A stretch of DNA of 7,274 nucleotides from an uncultured Bryobacteraceae bacterium. GTDB lineage: Bacteria > Acidobacteriota > Terriglobia > Bryobacterales > Bryobacteraceae. The translations under genes were made by a program, and so were the position numbers. The stretch is from contig CAKZVG010000464.1 in the NCBI GenBank assembly GCA_937921835.1, forward strand, positions 1 through 7,274, given 5' to 3'. The notes under the pieces were generated by a model. It saw nothing but the letters and a program-made list of their open reading frames with translations. It did no database searches and was not told where the DNA came from. Of this stretch, positions 1-6,615 are shown one piece after another. Each line of letters begins with the position of its first letter. Position 1 is the first letter of the stretch.

Positions 1-2
1 TC

Positions 3-995
3 ACGCTCACCGACCGGGTCGACTACCTCGCTAATCTGTCCAACAACCTCTGCTACGCGCTCGCGGTCGAAAAACTGCTGGACATCGAAGTCCCTCCCAA
101 GGCGCGCTGGATGCGCGTGTTGCTCACCGAGCTGACGCGGCTGAACAGCCACCTGGTCTGGCTCGGCACCCACGCCATCGACATCGGCGCCATGAGCGTG
201 CTGCTGTACTGCTTCGACGTCCGCGAGCGCATCCTCAAGATCTTTGAGATGTTCTCCGGGCAGCGCATGATGACCAGCTACATCCGCATCGGCGGATTGG
301 CGCTGGAGCCGCCGCGCGGCTGGCAGCAGGCCGTACGCGCTTTCCTCGACGAGTTCCCCTCGAAGGTCGACCAGTTCGAGGACCTGCTGACCAACAACCC
401 GATCTGGCTTCAACGGACCCGGGACGTCGGCTTCCTGCCGGTGGAGACGCTGCTCGATCTGGGCGTCACCGGACCCATGATCCGCGCCGCCGGCATTCCC
501 TGGGACATCCGCAAGAGCGAGCCGTATTCAGGTTATGACGAGTTCGAGTTCGACGTGCCCACCCGCTCCGCGGGCGACGTCTACGCCCGCTACCAGGTGC
601 GCGTCGAGGAGATGCGGCAAAGCGCGCGAATTGCGCGCCAGGCGCTTGAAGGAATGCCGGAAGGGCCGTATCAGGCCGACGCCCCCAGGGTGGTGCTTCC
701 GGACCGCGAAAAGATGAAGACCGAGATGGAGGCCCTCATCTATCATTTCAAGATCGTCACCGAGGGCTTCGACGTTCCGGCGGGAGAGGTGTACCAGGCG
801 GTGGAATCCCCGCGCGGCGAACTGGCCTACTACGTGGTAAGCGACGGCGCCGCCAAACCGTACCGGGTGTTCATGCGGACGCCGAGCTTCGGCAATCTTC
901 AGTCGCTCGCCGCCATGATCGAAGGGCGCCTCATCGCCGATACCATCGCCGTGATGGGCAGTATGGATTTTGTACTGGGTGACGTGGATCGATAA
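3..995 (+). CDS. nuoD: NADH-quinone oxidoreductase subunit D (NuoD, 49 kDa subunit), 5' end cut by window
   Basis: This subunit of the peripheral arm forms the quinone-binding cavity with NuoB and NuoH, where electrons leave complex I. The reading frame is open from base 3, so the start lies upstream. The visible part is 330 residues, against about 400 for a usual unfused NuoD. It opens with LTDRVDYLANL; the Tyr of this DRxDY motif (codon 24-26) matches the Tyr known to hydrogen-bond the quinone headgroup. Further family signatures are YALAVEKLL, ELTRLNSHLVWLGTHA, GQRMMTSYIRIGG, PYSGYDEFEFDVP, MEALIYHFKIVTEGF and the C-terminal SMDFVLGDVDR. The conserved His at the start of the family (HPxxHG region) lies outside the window, so it cannot be checked. 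Whether the gene is fused to nuoC, as in some bacteria, also cannot be seen. The frame has no breaks. Family assignment is very secure. Confidence 0.98.
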   Translation, partial: TLTDRVDYLANLSNNLCYALAVEKLLDIEVPPKARWMRVLLTELTRLNSHLVWLGTHAIDIGAMSVLLYCFDVRERILKIFEMFSGQRMMTSYIRIGGLALEPPRGWQQAVRAFLDEFPSKVDQFEDLLTNNPIWLQRTRDVGFLPVETLLDLGVTGPMIRAAGIPWDIRKSEPYSGYDEFEFDVPTRSAGDVYARYQVRVEEMRQSARIARQALEGMPEGPYQADAPRVVLPDREKMKTEMEALIYHFKIVTEGFDVPAGEVYQAVESPRGELAYYVVSDGAAKPYRVFMRTPSFGNLQSLAAMIEGRLIADTIAVMGSMDFVLGDVDR

Positions 996-1002
996 GGAAC
1001 CG

Positions 1003-1029
1003 CGGCGCCGGCCTTACCCGGCCGCGCCG
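1003..1029 (+). other. GC-rich hairpin between nuoD and nuoE
   Basis: Bases 1003-1013 pair with 1020-1029 to give ten base pairs, nine or ten of them G-C, with one bulged C near 1008-1009 and a six-base loop (ttaccc, 1014-1019). No run of T follows, so it does not look like an intrinsic terminator, and the operon clearly continues. It fills much of the only sizeable gap between genes here. It may act in mRNA processing or stability, or tune translation of nuoE; that role is inference. It would bury the GTG at 1029, which argues against that codon as the nuoE start. Confidence 0.5.
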
Positions 1030-1043
1030 TGCATGGGGTTGCG

Positions 1044-1526
1044 ATGACGTTTTCTCCTGATCTGGAAGCCAGGTTCGCCAGGCTGCTTGAAAGCTACCCG
1101 CCCGGCCGGCGGCGTTCGGCGCTCATTCCGATGCTGATGTACGCGCAGGACGAGGTGGGCGCGGTCACCGGCGAGGTGGTCGAAGAGGTGGCGCGGCGCT
1201 GCGGCGTGACGCCCTTGCAGGTGGACGAAGTGGTGAGCTATTACTCCATGCTCCACCGCCAGCCACAGGGGAAATACCACGTGCAAGTGTGCACCAACAT
1301 CAGTTGCCTGCTGCGGGGCGGCGACAAGCTGTACGAGCAGGCTTCGAGGAAACTGGGCATCGGGCACAAAGAGACCACCGCCGACGGGCGGTTCTCGCTC
1401 GAGGAGGTGGAGTGCATCGGCGCCTGCTCCTGGGCGCCGGCCATCCAGGTGAATTACGATTTCCACCACGACATGACGCCCGAGAAACTCGACAAGCTGC
1501 TGGCGAGCCTGGAGAAGATACAGTAA
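1044..1526 (+). CDS. nuoE: NADH-quinone oxidoreductase subunit E (NuoE, 24 kDa subunit)
   Basis: NuoE is a thioredoxin-like [2Fe-2S] protein that pairs with NuoF in the NADH-oxidising tip of complex I and holds cluster N1a. The 160-residue protein has the expected helical N-terminal part (about 5-70, with PMLMYAQDEVG and VVSYYSMLH) and then the ferredoxin fold. All four N1a ligands are present: C83 and C88 (CTNISC, CX4C) and C124 and C128 (CIGAC, CX3C). Length matches the family (about 160-170). I chose the ATG at 1044. An in-frame GTG at 1029 would add five residues but sits in the right arm of the upstream hairpin. The Shine-Dalgarno signal is weak (ggggt at 1035-1039). The stop codon overlaps the nuoF start by one base (taatg), which suggests translational coupling. 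Homologues also occur in NAD-linked hydrogenases and formate dehydrogenases, but the neighbours make complex I clear. Confidence 0.96.
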   Translation: MTFSPDLEARFARLLESYPPGRRRSALIPMLMYAQDEVGAVTGEVVEEVARRCGVTPLQVDEVVSYYSMLHRQPQGKYHVQVCTNISCLLRGGDKLYEQASRKLGIGHKETTADGRFSLEEVECIGACSWAPAIQVNYDFHHDMTPEKLDKLLASLEKIQ

Positions 1527-2836
1527 TGCCGTACAACGACCCCAGCCCGCTCGAAGTGCGGATTCTCACCCGGCGCTTCGGTCTGCCGGATTCGGCGTCG
1601 CTTGATACCTACCTGGCTCACGACGGCTTCCAGGGCTTCGAGCGCGCCCTGAAGCTCAAGCCCGAAGAGATCATCGAGGAGGTCAAGCTCTCGCACCTGC
1701 GCGGGCGCGGCGGCGCGGGTTTCCCGGCCGGCTTGAAATGGAGCTTCGTGCCACGCTCCTCGCCCAAACCGAAGTACATCGTCGCCAACGCCGACGAGAG
1801 CGAGCCCGGCACCTGCAAGGACCGCCTGCTGATGGAGTACGATCCCCATCAGTTGCTCGAAGGCATGCTCATCGCGGCGCTGGCCGTGGACGCCCACGCG
1901 GGCTACATCTACATACGCGGCGAATACCGCTATCTGATCGAGATTCTGGACCGCGCCATCGAGGAAGCGCGCGCGCGCGGCTACCTGGGCCGCAATATCC
2001 TGGGCAGCGGCTTCGACTTCGAGGTCTACACCCACACCGGCGCGGGCGCCTACGAGTGCGGCGAGGAGTCGGCGCTGCTTGAATCGCTCGAAGGCAAGCG
2101 CGGCGTTCCCCGCATCCGGCCCCCCTTCCCGGCCGTCGCCGGAGCGTTCGGCTGCCCGACCGTGCTCAACAACGTGGAGACGTTTTGCGCCGTCCCCTAC
2201 ATTCTCCGCGAGGGCGGCGCCGCCTTCGCCGCGCTCGGTACGCCCAAGAACGGCGGCACGCGCCTGTTCTGCCTCTCCGGCCACGTCAACCGCCCCGGCG
2301 TCTACGAGCTGCCGATGGGGTTCAACCTGCTGCGCATGATCCACGAAGTCGGCGGCGGCGTCTGGAAAGGCAAGAAGCTGAAGGCGGTGATTCCCGGCGG
2401 CTCCTCCTGCCCGGTGCTGAAGGCCGGCGAGTGCGACCTGCCGATGGACTACGACTCTCTCGCCAGGGCGGGCAGCATGCTCGGCTCGGGCGGCGTGGTG
2501 GTGATGGACGAGGATACCTGCATGGTGAAGGTGGCGCTGCGCATCATGCGTTTCTACGCGCATGAAAGCTGCGGCTGGTGCATCCCCTGCCGCGAGGGCA
2601 CCATGTGGCTGCGCAAGCTGCTCCAGCGCTTCCACGATGGCGGCGGCACGCGCGCCGATATCGGGCTCATCGGCGACGTGGCCAAGAGCATGCTCGGGCG
2701 CACCTTCTGCCCGCTGGGCGACGCCGCGGCCATGCCCACCATCTCCTTCGTCGAGAAATTCCGCGAGGAGTTCGAAGCGCACCTGGACGGCCGGCCCTGC
2801 CCCTGCGAACGGGCCGGAGAAGCGGTGGCGGTGTAG
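1526..2836 (+). CDS. nuoF: NADH-quinone oxidoreductase subunit F (NuoF, 51 kDa subunit; FMN and N3 cluster)
   Basis: NuoF binds NADH and FMN and takes the hydride that feeds the electron chain of complex I. The protein has 436 residues, normal for the family. The FMN/NADH Rossmann-like domain shows GRGGAGFPAGLKW (residues 60-72), ANADESEPGTCKDR (87-100), and further on GAGAYECGEESALLESLEG and the PPFPA and NNVET segments. A SLBB-type domain follows. The C-terminal N3 [4Fe-4S] domain has SCGWCIPCREG with C349, C352 and C355, plus C395 in TFCPLGD, a spacing seen in other NuoF proteins. The ATG at 1526 overlaps the nuoE stop; GGAG at 1511-1514 is its likely, somewhat distant, ribosome site. The open frame extends further upstream inside nuoE, but that part is a shadow. 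A small oddity is the tail, where DGRPCPCER adds two cysteines (C425, C427) beyond the usual ligands. Confidence 0.98.
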   Translation: MPYNDPSPLEVRILTRRFGLPDSASLDTYLAHDGFQGFERALKLKPEEIIEEVKLSHLRGRGGAGFPAGLKWSFVPRSSPKPKYIVANADESEPGTCKDRLLMEYDPHQLLEGMLIAALAVDAHAGYIYIRGEYRYLIEILDRAIEEARARGYLGRNILGSGFDFEVYTHTGAGAYECGEESALLESLEGKRGVPRIRPPFPAVAGAFGCPTVLNNVETFCAVPYILREGGAAFAALGTPKNGGTRLFCLSGHVNRPGVYELPMGFNLLRMIHEVGGGVWKGKKLKAVIPGGSSCPVLKAGECDLPMDYDSLARAGSMLGSGGVVVMDEDTCMVKVALRIMRFYAHESCGWCIPCREGTMWLRKLLQRFHDGGGTRADIGLIGDVAKSMLGRTFCPLGDAAAMPTISFVEKFREEFEAHLDGRPCPCERAGEAVAV

Positions 2837-2838
2837 CC

Positions 2839-4926
2839 ATGGCGGAGCTGGTTCATCTCACCATCGACGGCCGTCCGGTGGAAGCCGCGCCGGGCACCCT
2901 GGTGATCGATGCCGCCAAAAAGCTGGGCATCGAGATTCCGGCTTTCTGCTACTACGAAGGCCTCTCCCTGCAAGCCGCCTGCCGCATGTGCCTGGTGGAG
3001 GTCGAGCGGGCGCCCAAGCTGCTGACCGCCTGCACCCTGCCGGTGGCCGAAGGCATGGTGGTGCGTACCGCAACGCCCGCCGTGGCCCAAGCCCGCAAGT
3101 CCATGCTCGAACTCCTGCTCACCAACCACCCGCTCGATTGCCCGGTTTGCGACAAGGGCGGCGAGTGCGAGCTTCAGGACATGGCGTTCCGCTACGGCGT
3201 GGGCGAGAGCCGCTTCGCCGAAACGAAGGTGCACGTGCCGGAGAAGCAGTTCTCGCCGGTGGTCTTCTTCGACGCGCCGCGCTGCATCCTGTGCTACCGC
3301 TGCGTGCGCATCTGCAACGAGGGCCTGGGCGTGAATGCGCTGGGTGTCGTCAACCGCGGCGCCGTTTCCGAGATCGCGCCCAACCGGGGCGATCACCTCG
3401 AGTGCGACGAGTGCGGCGCCTGCATCGATATCTGCCCCGTCGGCGCCCTCACCAGCGGCATCTACCGCTACCATGCCCGCCCCTGGGAAATGGAGCACGT
3501 GGGGACCATCTGCACCTTCTGCTCGAACGGCTGCAAGACCACGCTCGGGGTGCGCGGCAACCGCATCCTGCGCGGCAACAACCGCGACCGCTCCGGCGTC
3601 AACGGCGAGTTCCTGTGCATCAAAGGCCGCTACGCCTTCGACTTCCTCCATCACCCCGAGCGGCTGCAATCGCCGCTCGTGCGCTCGGGCGGCGAACTGC
3701 GGCCGGTCTCCTGGGTCCAGGCGCTCGGCGCCGTGGCGGAGAGGTTCCTCGAAGCGCGCGCCCGCGGCGGCAGGATCGGCGTCGTGGGTTCCAACCGGAC
3801 CACCAACGAAGAGAACTACTTCCTTCAGAAGTTCGCCCGCCAGGGGCTGGGGACCGGCAGCATTGACCACCGCCGCACGGGCGACGTCCCGGCGCTGCTG
3901 AGCGCCCTTGCCGGCCGCGGAGATGCGCTCGCCACCGTGGCCGACCTCTACACGACCAAGGCCGCGCTGGTGGTGGCGAGCGACCTCGCCCAGCAACACC
4001 CGCTCTTCGCCTTCCAGCTCCGCGCCAACTGGCGGCACCACCACGCCCGCGTCTACACCGTAACGCGCGGTCCGGTGCGCGAGGACCAGTATTCGGTGCA
4101 GGCGCTGCGCGTCCCGCCGGGCGGCGAGTTGGAGGCCGTCGAATCGCTCGCCCCCGCGCTCAGGAAGGAGCCCGAACTGGTGATCCTGTTCGGCGGCGGC
4201 ATCCGCGGCGCCGCCGTACAGCGCCTGGTGGCCTTCGGCGATTCGCTCGGCATTCCGGTCAAGTACGTCTGCCTGGTGGATTATTCCAACTCGCGCGGCG
4301 CCTTCGACATGGGCCTCGCGCCCGAACTCCTGCCCGGCTACCAGCCCGCCCCCAACCCGGGCCTGACGCTCGCGGAGATGCTCGCCGCCCCCGATCTGGA
4401 CGTGCTCTGGGTGGTCGGCGCGAATCCCTTGCGCGAGGCCTCCCTGGCGGCGGAAAAGGCGTTCGTGGTGGTGCAGGATCTGTTCCTGACGGAAACCGCC
4501 GCGCGCGCCGATGTGGTGCTGCCGGCCGCCTCGGCCTACGAGAAGGCGGGCACCGTCACCAACACCTGCGGCGAGGTGCAGCGGCTGCGCCCGGCGCTCA
4601 AGGTGATGGGGGTCAAGTCCGATCTCGAGATTTTCGGACTGCTGGCGCGCGCTATGCGCCTGGAGCTGGGCGGCGCGCGCCCGGAGCCGGTCTTCGAGGA
4701 GATCCGCGCCAACGTCCCCGGTTACGGCGTGCCGGCGGCCGTGCTCGCCACCGGAGGCGCGGCGCAGACCTGCCCGGCCGCCGCGCCGGAGATTCCGCCG
4801 CGCCCGGACTTGGTGCGGCCCGCATCGGACACGCTGTTCACTTCGGGCACGCTCGGCCGCTACTCCAAGGTGCTGTCCTCGGTGTTGGAGTTCCCCGGCG
4901 AGCTTTACAAAGGAGCCGGAGAATGA
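2839..4926 (+). CDS. nuoG: NADH-quinone oxidoreductase subunit G (NuoG, 75 kDa subunit) with an extra ferredoxin-type cluster motif
   Basis: NuoG carries electrons from the NuoE/F tip towards NuoI/NuoB. The protein has 695 residues, shorter than the E. coli (about 908) and Thermus (783) proteins. Domains in order: a [2Fe-2S] domain with N1b ligands C37, C48, C51, C65; N5 with H97, C101, C104, C110 (HPLDCPVCDKGGEC); a ferredoxin region with two full motifs, C149/C152/C155/C159 (CILCYRCVRIC) and C189/C192/C195/C199 (CDECGACIDICP); N7 with C225, C228, C232, C260; then a molybdopterin-oxidoreductase-like domain, including ADVVLPAASAYEKAGTVTN near residues 557-575, which in this family no longer binds molybdenum. 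Canonical NuoG needs only C149, C152, C155 and C199 (N4), so the other four cysteines predict an additional [4Fe-4S] cluster, as in [FeFe]-hydrogenases and some formate dehydrogenases. The ATG at 2839 lies two bases after the nuoF stop; no strong Shine-Dalgarno is visible. The end overlaps nuoH by four bases. Context favours NuoG over a formate dehydrogenase subunit. Confidence 0.95.
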   Translation: MAELVHLTIDGRPVEAAPGTLVIDAAKKLGIEIPAFCYYEGLSLQAACRMCLVEVERAPKLLTACTLPVAEGMVVRTATPAVAQARKSMLELLLTNHPLDCPVCDKGGECELQDMAFRYGVGESRFAETKVHVPEKQFSPVVFFDAPRCILCYRCVRICNEGLGVNALGVVNRGAVSEIAPNRGDHLECDECGACIDICPVGALTSGIYRYHARPWEMEHVGTICTFCSNGCKTTLGVRGNRILRGNNRDRSGVNGEFLCIKGRYAFDFLHHPERLQSPLVRSGGELRPVSWVQALGAVAERFLEARARGGRIGVVGSNRTTNEENYFLQKFARQGLGTGSIDHRRTGDVPALLSALAGRGDALATVADLYTTKAALVVASDLAQQHPLFAFQLRANWRHHHARVYTVTRGPVREDQYSVQALRVPPGGELEAVESLAPALRKEPELVILFGGGIRGAAVQRLVAFGDSLGIPVKYVCLVDYSNSRGAFDMGLAPELLPGYQPAPNPGLTLAEMLAAPDLDVLWVVGANPLREASLAAEKAFVVVQDLFLTETAARADVVLPAASAYEKAGTVTNTCGEVQRLRPALKVMGVKSDLEIFGLLARAMRLELGGARPEPVFEEIRANVPGYGVPAAVLATGGAAQTCPAAAPEIPPRPDLVRPASDTLFTSGTLGRYSKVLSSVLEFPGELYKGAGE
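4909..4915 (+). promoter_or_regulatory. Strong ribosome binding site for nuoH
   Basis: The sequence aaaggag lies seven bases before the nuoH ATG, an ideal Shine-Dalgarno match and spacing. It sits inside the last codons of nuoG. It is the clearest ribosome site in the window and fixes the nuoH start at 4923 despite the four-base overlap with nuoG. It marks the change from peripheral-arm to membrane-arm genes. Confidence 0.8.
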
Positions 4927-6104
4927 ACTTCTTCCTCCTCAGCCTGCTCAAAGCCGGCCTGGTGGCCGCCGTCCTGCTCACCACGCTGGCGTACCTGCAA
5001 TGGGTGGAGCGCAAGGTGATCGCCCACATCCAGCTCCGGATGGGTCCGTCGCGGGTGGGGCCGCACGGTTTGTTGCAGCCGCTGGCGGACGTGGTGAAGC
5101 TGCTGACCAAGGAAGACCTGCTGCCGCCGCACGTCAACAAGTTCCTGTATGTGCTGGCGCCCTTTCTGGCGGTGTCGCTGGCGCTGACCTCGATCGCGGT
5201 GATCCCGTTCGGACCGGAGATCGAGATCTTCGGCGTCCGCACCGAGATGGGGTTGACCGACCTGAACATCGGCATCCTGTTTCTGCTGGGGATTTCCTCG
5301 CTAGGCGTGTACGCGGTGGCGCTGGCCGGGTGGTCGTCGAACAACAAGTACTCGCTGCTCGGAGCGCTCAGAAGCTCGGCGCAGATGGTGAGCTACGAAC
5401 TGCCGCTGGCGCTGGCCGTGGTGGGGCCGCTGCTGCTGGCCAACACGCTCAGCCTGCGCGGCATCGCCGAGCAGCAGGCGGGATCCATTCTGAACTGGTC
5501 GATTTTGCAGATGCCCGCGCCACAACTGCTGGGCTTCCTGGTCTTCGCGATCGCGGGCTTCGCGGAAACCAACCGCATTCCGTTCGACCTGCCGGAGGCC
5601 GAGAACGAACTGGTGGCGGGCTTCCACACCGAGTACAGCTCGATGAAGTTCGCGAGCTTCTTCATGGCCGAGTACGCCAACATCGTCACCATCTGCTGCC
5701 TGGCGACGGTGCTGTTTCTGGGTGGCTGGCACCCGGTGTTTCCGGCCTCGATGGGTTCCGGCTATGTACCCGTGCTGGTGTTTCTGGCGGCGGCGGGGAT
5801 CGCGCTCTATCACGGCGTGAACCCGGCGCGGCCCAAGGACCGCATCACGCTGCCGGCGGCCGGGGTGGTGTTCGCGGTTGTGGCGGGTCTGTTCCTGGTC
5901 CCGGTTCTCAAACCGGTTCTGGTGCCGTTGTTCTGGTTCGGCGCCAAGGCGGGAACGATGATGTTCGTCTTTATCTGGGTGCGGGGAACCCTGCCCCGAT
6001 TCCGTTACGATCAGTTGATGCGCTTCGCCTGGGGCTGGCTGTTCCCGGTGGCGATGGCGAACCTGCTGGCCACCGGACTGCTGGTGGCGCTGTGGGCCAA
6101 GTGA
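4923..6104 (+). CDS. nuoH: NADH-quinone oxidoreductase subunit H (NuoH, ND1-like) with an internal membrane insertion
   Basis: NuoH is the membrane subunit that joins the peripheral arm to the proton-pumping arm and forms the quinone entry channel. Family signatures are clear: WVERKVIAHIQLRMGPSRVG (27-46), LLQPLADVVKLLTKED (50-65), SYELPL with E159, the acidic loop PEAENELVAGFHTEYSSMKF (224-243; E225, E227, E229 and E237 of the conserved Glu-rich region), and RGTLPRFRYDQLM near the C terminus. The protein has 393 residues, against about 325-350 usually. The surplus lies between LFLGGW (ending at W269) and PLFWFGAKA (from P335). There E. coli has only a few residues, but this protein has about 65, with two hydrophobic stretches (YVPVLVFLAAAGIALYHG and LPAAGVVFAVVAGLFLVPVL) split by a charged NPARPKDR turn. 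These are probably two extra transmembrane helices. The gene starts by a four-base overlap (atga) with nuoG and has a strong ribosome site. Confidence 0.97.
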   Translation: MNFFLLSLLKAGLVAAVLLTTLAYLQWVERKVIAHIQLRMGPSRVGPHGLLQPLADVVKLLTKEDLLPPHVNKFLYVLAPFLAVSLALTSIAVIPFGPEIEIFGVRTEMGLTDLNIGILFLLGISSLGVYAVALAGWSSNNKYSLLGALRSSAQMVSYELPLALAVVGPLLLANTLSLRGIAEQQAGSILNWSILQMPAPQLLGFLVFAIAGFAETNRIPFDLPEAENELVAGFHTEYSSMKFASFFMAEYANIVTICCLATVLFLGGWHPVFPASMGSGYVPVLVFLAAAGIALYHGVNPARPKDRITLPAAGVVFAVVAGLFLVPVLKPVLVPLFWFGAKAGTMMFVFIWVRGTLPRFRYDQLMRFAWGWLFPVAMANLLATGLLVALWAK

Positions 6105-6110
6105 ACCGAC

Positions 6111-6614
6111 ATGGACGTTCCACTGTTTCTGCTCTTCGCGGCCATCGCGGTGGCCTGCGGCGTCAATCTGGTGGTGCAGACGCACCCCGTTTCCAGCGCG
6201 CTGTCGCTGATCGGCGTGATGGGAGCGCTGGCGGTGCTGTACCTGCTGCTCGGGGCCGAGTTCCTGGCGGCGGCGCAACTGGTGGTGTACGCCGGCGCGA
6301 TCATGGTGCTGTTCATCTTCGTGATCATGCTGCTGAACGCCGGGGGCGAGAAAAAGAGCAGGAACCGGCCGCGCCTGGCCGCCGCGCTGGGCATCCCGCT
6401 GCTCATGCTGTTTCTCGGCATCATCAGCTTCCTGATCCAGCGCCGCGTTCCCTCCAGCATGACGGTCACCTTCGGCGGGTTCACGGGGGGCGGTCCGGGC
6501 GATCTGGGCCGCACGCTCTTCACCGGCTACCTGCTGCCGTTTGAGGCCGCCTCGGTGCTGGTGCTGATCGCCATCCTGGGCGCGGTGGTGCTGGGCAGAA
6601 AGGAAATCGATTGA
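6111..6614 (+). CDS. nuoJ: NADH-quinone oxidoreductase subunit J (NuoJ, ND6-like)
   Basis: NuoJ is a small membrane subunit near the junction of the two arms; its third helix contains the pi-bulge implicated in coupling quinone chemistry to proton movement. The 167-residue protein fits the family. Hydrophobic helices cover about residues 4-22, 28-47 and 52-75, with two more in the second half (about 88-106 and 140-160). The conserved third-helix motif AAQLVVYAGAIMVLFIFVIM includes Y60, matching the conserved Tyr of the family, and the last helix has the typical PFEAASVLVLIAILGAVVL. The charged stretch GGEKKSRNRPR after helix 3 is a plausible loop. The start ATG lies six bases after the nuoH stop and has no clear Shine-Dalgarno, so translation may depend on coupling. 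In the usual operon nuoI would come just before this gene; it is absent. Confidence 0.96.
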   Translation: MDVPLFLLFAAIAVACGVNLVVQTHPVSSALSLIGVMGALAVLYLLLGAEFLAAAQLVVYAGAIMVLFIFVIMLLNAGGEKKSRNRPRLAAALGIPLLMLFLGIISFLIQRRVPSSMTVTFGGFTGGGPGDLGRTLFTGYLLPFEAASVLVLIAILGAVVLGRKEID

Positions 6615-6615
6615 G

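Noticed and set aside
1289..1525. Upstream extension of the nuoF frame into nuoE
   Set aside because: The extension has no family similarity and overlaps the conserved NuoE cluster-binding region. The ATG at 1526 gives a normal NuoF length and N terminus.
1967..1979. Alternating GC run (13 bases) in nuoF, possible Z-DNA-like tract
   Set aside because: It encodes Ala-Arg repeats within a normal helical segment, and such runs are expected by chance in GC-rich coding DNA.
1454..2782. Minus-strand open frame (about 442 codons) opposite nuoF
   Set aside because: Same type of antisense shadow: low-complexity composition, no motif, no plausible neighbour genes on that strand.
2578..2838. Upstream extension of the nuoG frame into the end of nuoF
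   Set aside because: It would overlap the N3 cluster domain of NuoF in another frame and has no NuoG similarity. The ATG at 2839 begins the expected ferredoxin fold.
2554..4044. Long minus-strand open frame (about 496 codons) opposite nuoF and nuoG
   Set aside because: It lies wholly opposite two well-recognised genes. Its translation is rich in Ala, Arg, Gly, His and Val with no recognisable motif, as expected from the codon bias of GC-rich DNA.
2839..4926. Possibility that this gene is a formate dehydrogenase or hydrogenase subunit rather than nuoG
   Set aside because: It retains the four cluster regions of those families, but its place between nuoF and nuoH, and C-terminal features such as HARPWEMEHV before the N7 motif, fit complex I. 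The resemblance is reported as a finding instead.
5901..5920. Direct repeat of ccggttct in nuoH
   Set aside because: A two-copy 8-base repeat that encodes a PVL-KPVL segment of the membrane insertion; too short to suggest a functional element.
5000..6544. Plus-strand second-frame open reading frame (about 514 codons) overlapping nuoH and nuoJ
   Set aside because: It runs in another frame through two clearly conserved genes, with Gly/Arg/Ala-rich low-complexity translation.
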